This document shows, piece after piece, positions 22,599 to 24,049 of a DNA stretch of 24,049 nucleotides. Both the position numbers and the translations under genes were made by a program. This DNA is from DASSTJ01 sp035707965. Lineage in GTDB: Bacteria > Actinomycetota > Actinomycetes > Actinomycetales > Angustibacteraceae. The notes below the pieces were generated by a model. The model searched no databases. It was not told the DNA's origin and worked only from the letters and a program-made list of their open reading frames with translations. The first letter of the stretch is position 1; each line of letters starts with the position of its first letter. The DNA lies in NCBI GenBank assembly GCA_035707965.1, contig DASSTJ010000051.1, positions 1 to 24,049 of the forward strand, given 5' to 3'.

Positions 22599-23137
22599 CG
22601 CGACCGCCGGCCGGTCGACCCGCGGTCGGTCTGGTGTGGGCACAGGCGCACGGCCGGGTCATCGGCCGGGACGGCGTCATGCCGTGGCACCTGCCAGAGG
22701 ACCTGCGCCACTTCCGCGAGGTGACGGGCAGCGGCACCGTCGTGATGGGCCGAAGGACGTGGCTGTCCCTTCCGGAGCGGTTCCGCCCGCTCCCCGGCCG
22801 ACGCAACGTCGTCCTGTCCCGGCGCCCCGGCTTCGTCGCTCCCGGCGCCGAGGTGCGCACGTCGCTCGACGACGCCCTGTCACTGGTCGGGCCGGACGAC
22901 CGCGTGTGGGTGATCGGCGGCGGTCAGGTCTACGCGGCCGCCCTCGGGCTCGCCGACCTCCTCGTCATCACGCAGATCGACTCCTCGGTGGACGGCGACA
23001 CGCTGGCGCCCGCGGTCGACGGCGCCTGGGAGCTCGCGTCCAGCGACCCTCACGAGGGCTGGCACGAGTCCGTGACGGGCCTGCGCTACCGGTTCGTCGA
23101 GCACCGCCGGCTCGTGCGACCGGCTACCGCCGAGTGA
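22595..23137 (+). CDS. dfrA: Dihydrofolate reductase
   Basis: This 180-residue NADPH-dependent enzyme recycles the dihydrofolate produced by thymidylate synthase. Conserved features are VWAQAHGRVIGRDGVMPWHLPEDLRHF (about 14–40, containing the Met20-type loop and the active-site acidic residue in LPEDL), TVVMGRRTWLSLP (about 48–60), RNVVLSR and VWVIGGGQVY (about 104–113). The GTG at 22595 is set by the 4-base overlap with thyA. The last 14 bases overlap the 3' end of the convergent HAD gene. The symbol dfrA is used in the generic actinobacterial sense; nothing marks it as a resistance variant. Confidence 0.95.
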   Translation: MTRPPAGRPAVGLVWAQAHGRVIGRDGVMPWHLPEDLRHFREVTGSGTVVMGRRTWLSLPERFRPLPGRRNVVLSRRPGFVAPGAEVRTSLDDALSLVGPDDRVWVIGGGQVYAAALGLADLLVITQIDSSVDGDTLAPAVDGAWELASSDPHEGWHESVTGLRYRFVEHRRLVRPATAE

Positions 23138-23864
23138 CCTGCACCCCACCCGGCTGCGACCCGAACCGCACGGCCTCGAGGTCGGGCACCACGACGTCCG
23201 CGTCGAGGGCGTCTGCTGCGTAGGTGGTCGCCACGGCGAGGGTCGCCATGCCGGCGGCCTTGGCCGCCGTGATCCCGCTCACCGCGTCCTCCACGACGAG
23301 GCAGCGCGCCGGGTCGACGCCGAGCCGCTGCGCCGCCAGCAGGAACGGCGCGGGGTCGGGCTTGCCGACCGAGACGTCGCTGGCGGTGACGACCACTGCC
23401 GGGGAGCTCACCCCGGCCGCGGCGATCCGCGCTGCGGCGAGCGGCGCCGTGCACGACGTGACGATGGCGCATCGCGCGGCGTCGATGGCGCTCAGCGCTC
23501 GAGCGGCGCCCGGCAGCAGCACGACGTCATCGACGTCGCCCACCTCGAGCTGCTCGAGCCGCTCGGCTGCGGCCGGCACGAGCTCGGGGCTCACGAGCTC
23601 GGCCAGGATCTGCACCGCCGGCATGCCGTGGTACCCCTGCAGCCGCTCCGCGGGGACGCCGTTCTCGGTCGCCCACGCGACCCAGGAGCGCCTTACCGCC
23701 TGACCCGAGTCGACCAGCGTGCCGTCGAGGTCGAAGAGCACCGCGTCGAAGGTGCGACCGTCGAACGCCCCGCCCTGGTCCGCCGATCCCGGCTGGACGC
23801 GCGGACCCTGGTCACCCAGCACCGTCAGGTCGGCGCTGTCGAGGCTGTTCGTCATCGTGTCCAC
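23124..23864 (-). CDS. HAD superfamily hydrolase (beta-phosphoglucomutase / sugar-phosphatase type)
   Basis: This is a 246-residue HAD-IA phosphatase or phosphomutase. Motif I is FDLDGTL with nucleophile D45 and D47, motif II is IVTSCT (T136), motif III is the lysine K168 of GKPDP, and motif IV is VVEDAVSG (E192, D193). The helical cap lies between motif I and about residue 115. GKPDPAPFLLAAQRLGV is typical of YcjU/YfbT-like sugar phosphatases, so a sugar phosphate is the likely substrate; identity is not resolvable. An unconserved N-terminal extension of about 38 residues precedes the fold. The GTG at 23864 is supported by TAGCCT ending 6 bases upstream; an ATG three codons in (23855) is the alternative. 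It overlaps dfrA tail to tail by 14 bases. Confidence 0.88.
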   Translation of the reverse strand: MDTMTNSLDSADLTVLGDQGPRVQPGSADQGGAFDGRTFDAVLFDLDGTLVDSGQAVRRSWVAWATENGVPAERLQGYHGMPAVQILAELVSPELVPAAAERLEQLEVGDVDDVVLLPGAARALSAIDAARCAIVTSCTAPLAAARIAAAGVSSPAVVVTASDVSVGKPDPAPFLLAAQRLGVDPARCLVVEDAVSGITAAKAAGMATLAVATTYAADALDADVVVPDLEAVRFGSQPGGVQVTRR

Positions 23865-23870
23865 CGGTCG

Positions 23871-23905
23871 AGGCTAACGTGGCCGACGGACAGCCCCGTC
23901 CGTCG
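23871..23905 (-). promoter_or_regulatory. HAD gene promoter with operator-like palindrome
   Basis: TAGCCT (23876 to 23871) ends 6 bases before the GTG and predicts a leaderless mRNA. Upstream, CGACGGAC (23884–23891) and GTCCGTCG (23898–23905) form a perfect 8-bp inverted repeat with a 6-base spacer, covering the position of the −35 region. It could be a repressor or activator site. The repeat is seen directly; the role is inferred. Confidence 0.4.
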
Positions 23906-24014
23906 TTCACCGTCGACAGCTGCGTCCGCGCACGACCCGAGCCTGCGACGTGAGGAGCGTCTCAGCACGTACGGCCCCGGCGGCGGCGCACCGGCACCGT
24001 GCGAGGATCGTCGG

Positions 24015-24049
24015 GTGACCAGCCCGCATCCCGACGCGTCCGTGCGTCC
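24015..24049 (+). CDS. Possible start of a plus-strand gene, cut by the window edge
   Basis: A GTG at 24015 opens a frame (MTSPHPDASVR…) that runs off the end. A GAGGAT hexamer ends 6 bases before it, resembling the leaderless arrangement of other genes here, though it lacks the first T of TAnnnT. Only 11 full codons are visible, so no product can be suggested. The rest of 23906–24014 shows nothing I can interpret. Confidence 0.3.
   Translation, partial: MTSPHPDASVR

Noticed and set aside
1..24049. CRISPR array, tRNA, rRNA, insertion sequence, prophage or toxin-antitoxin genes
   Set aside because: I saw no regularly spaced repeats, tRNA-like cloverleaf, transposase, integrase or terminal repeats. 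Coding density and composition look uniform.

Overview
The window is very GC-rich chromosomal DNA from an actinobacterium. The evidence is the gene order dapA–rnj–ftsK–rodZ-like–rimO–pgsA–cinA–clgR, the DUF3046 gene, the lhr–nei pair, the many GTG starts and the near absence of A/T-rich intergenic DNA. I cannot name the genus from sequence alone. I see no tRNA, rRNA, CRISPR array, insertion sequence or phage gene, and no gene-free stretch over 300 bases.

Layout. Bases 9–2654 (minus strand) hold a three-gene ABC-2 exporter: an ATPase and two permeases. A DUF3046 gene (2727–2954, minus) diverges from a giant lhr helicase gene (3037–7695, plus), which is followed by the DNA glycosylase gene nei (7732–8574, plus). 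From 21741 down to 8582 everything reads on the minus strand, in this order: dapA, rnj (RNase J), a membrane GAF–GGDEF diguanylate cyclase, ftsK, a RodZ-like protein, an OmpA-family protein, a lipoprotein, rimO, pgsA, cinA and clgR. On the other side of dapA, thyA–dfrA (21780–23137, plus) forms the thymidylate/folate operon. It runs tail to tail into a HAD phosphatase gene (23124–23864, minus). A plus-strand gene may begin at 24015 and run off the edge.

How the genes work together. Most are core functions: lysine/peptidoglycan precursor synthesis (dapA), RNA decay (rnj), chromosome segregation (ftsK), ribosomal S12 modification (rimO), phosphatidylglycerophosphate synthesis (pgsA), nicotinamide-nucleotide salvage (cinA C-terminal type), proteolysis control (clgR), DNA repair (lhr, nei) and dTMP synthesis (thyA, dfrA). 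Several neighbours share 4-base stop/start overlaps (dapA–rnj, ompA–lipoprotein, rimO–pgsA–cinA, thyA–dfrA), which suggests translational coupling.

Accessory insertions into this conserved order are the most interesting parts. They are the diguanylate cyclase between rnj and ftsK, the OmpA/lipoprotein pair between the RodZ-like gene and rimO, and the ABC exporter beside DUF3046, where recA is often found. The OmpA protein and the lipoprotein appear to share a homologous extracytoplasmic module with a Cys-x-Cys-Ser motif. I do not recognise this module from any described family.

Regulation. Six genes (ABC ATPase, rimO, ftsK, dapA, thyA, HAD phosphatase) carry a TAnnnT −10 hexamer ending 6 or 7 bases before the start codon, which predicts leaderless or near-leaderless mRNAs. 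Genes with leaders (clgR, the RodZ-like gene, ompA, the diguanylate cyclase) instead show good Shine-Dalgarno sequences. A 14-bp perfect hairpin follows ftsK, and a long-range hairpin between rnj and the cyclase gene would bury the cyclase ribosome binding site.
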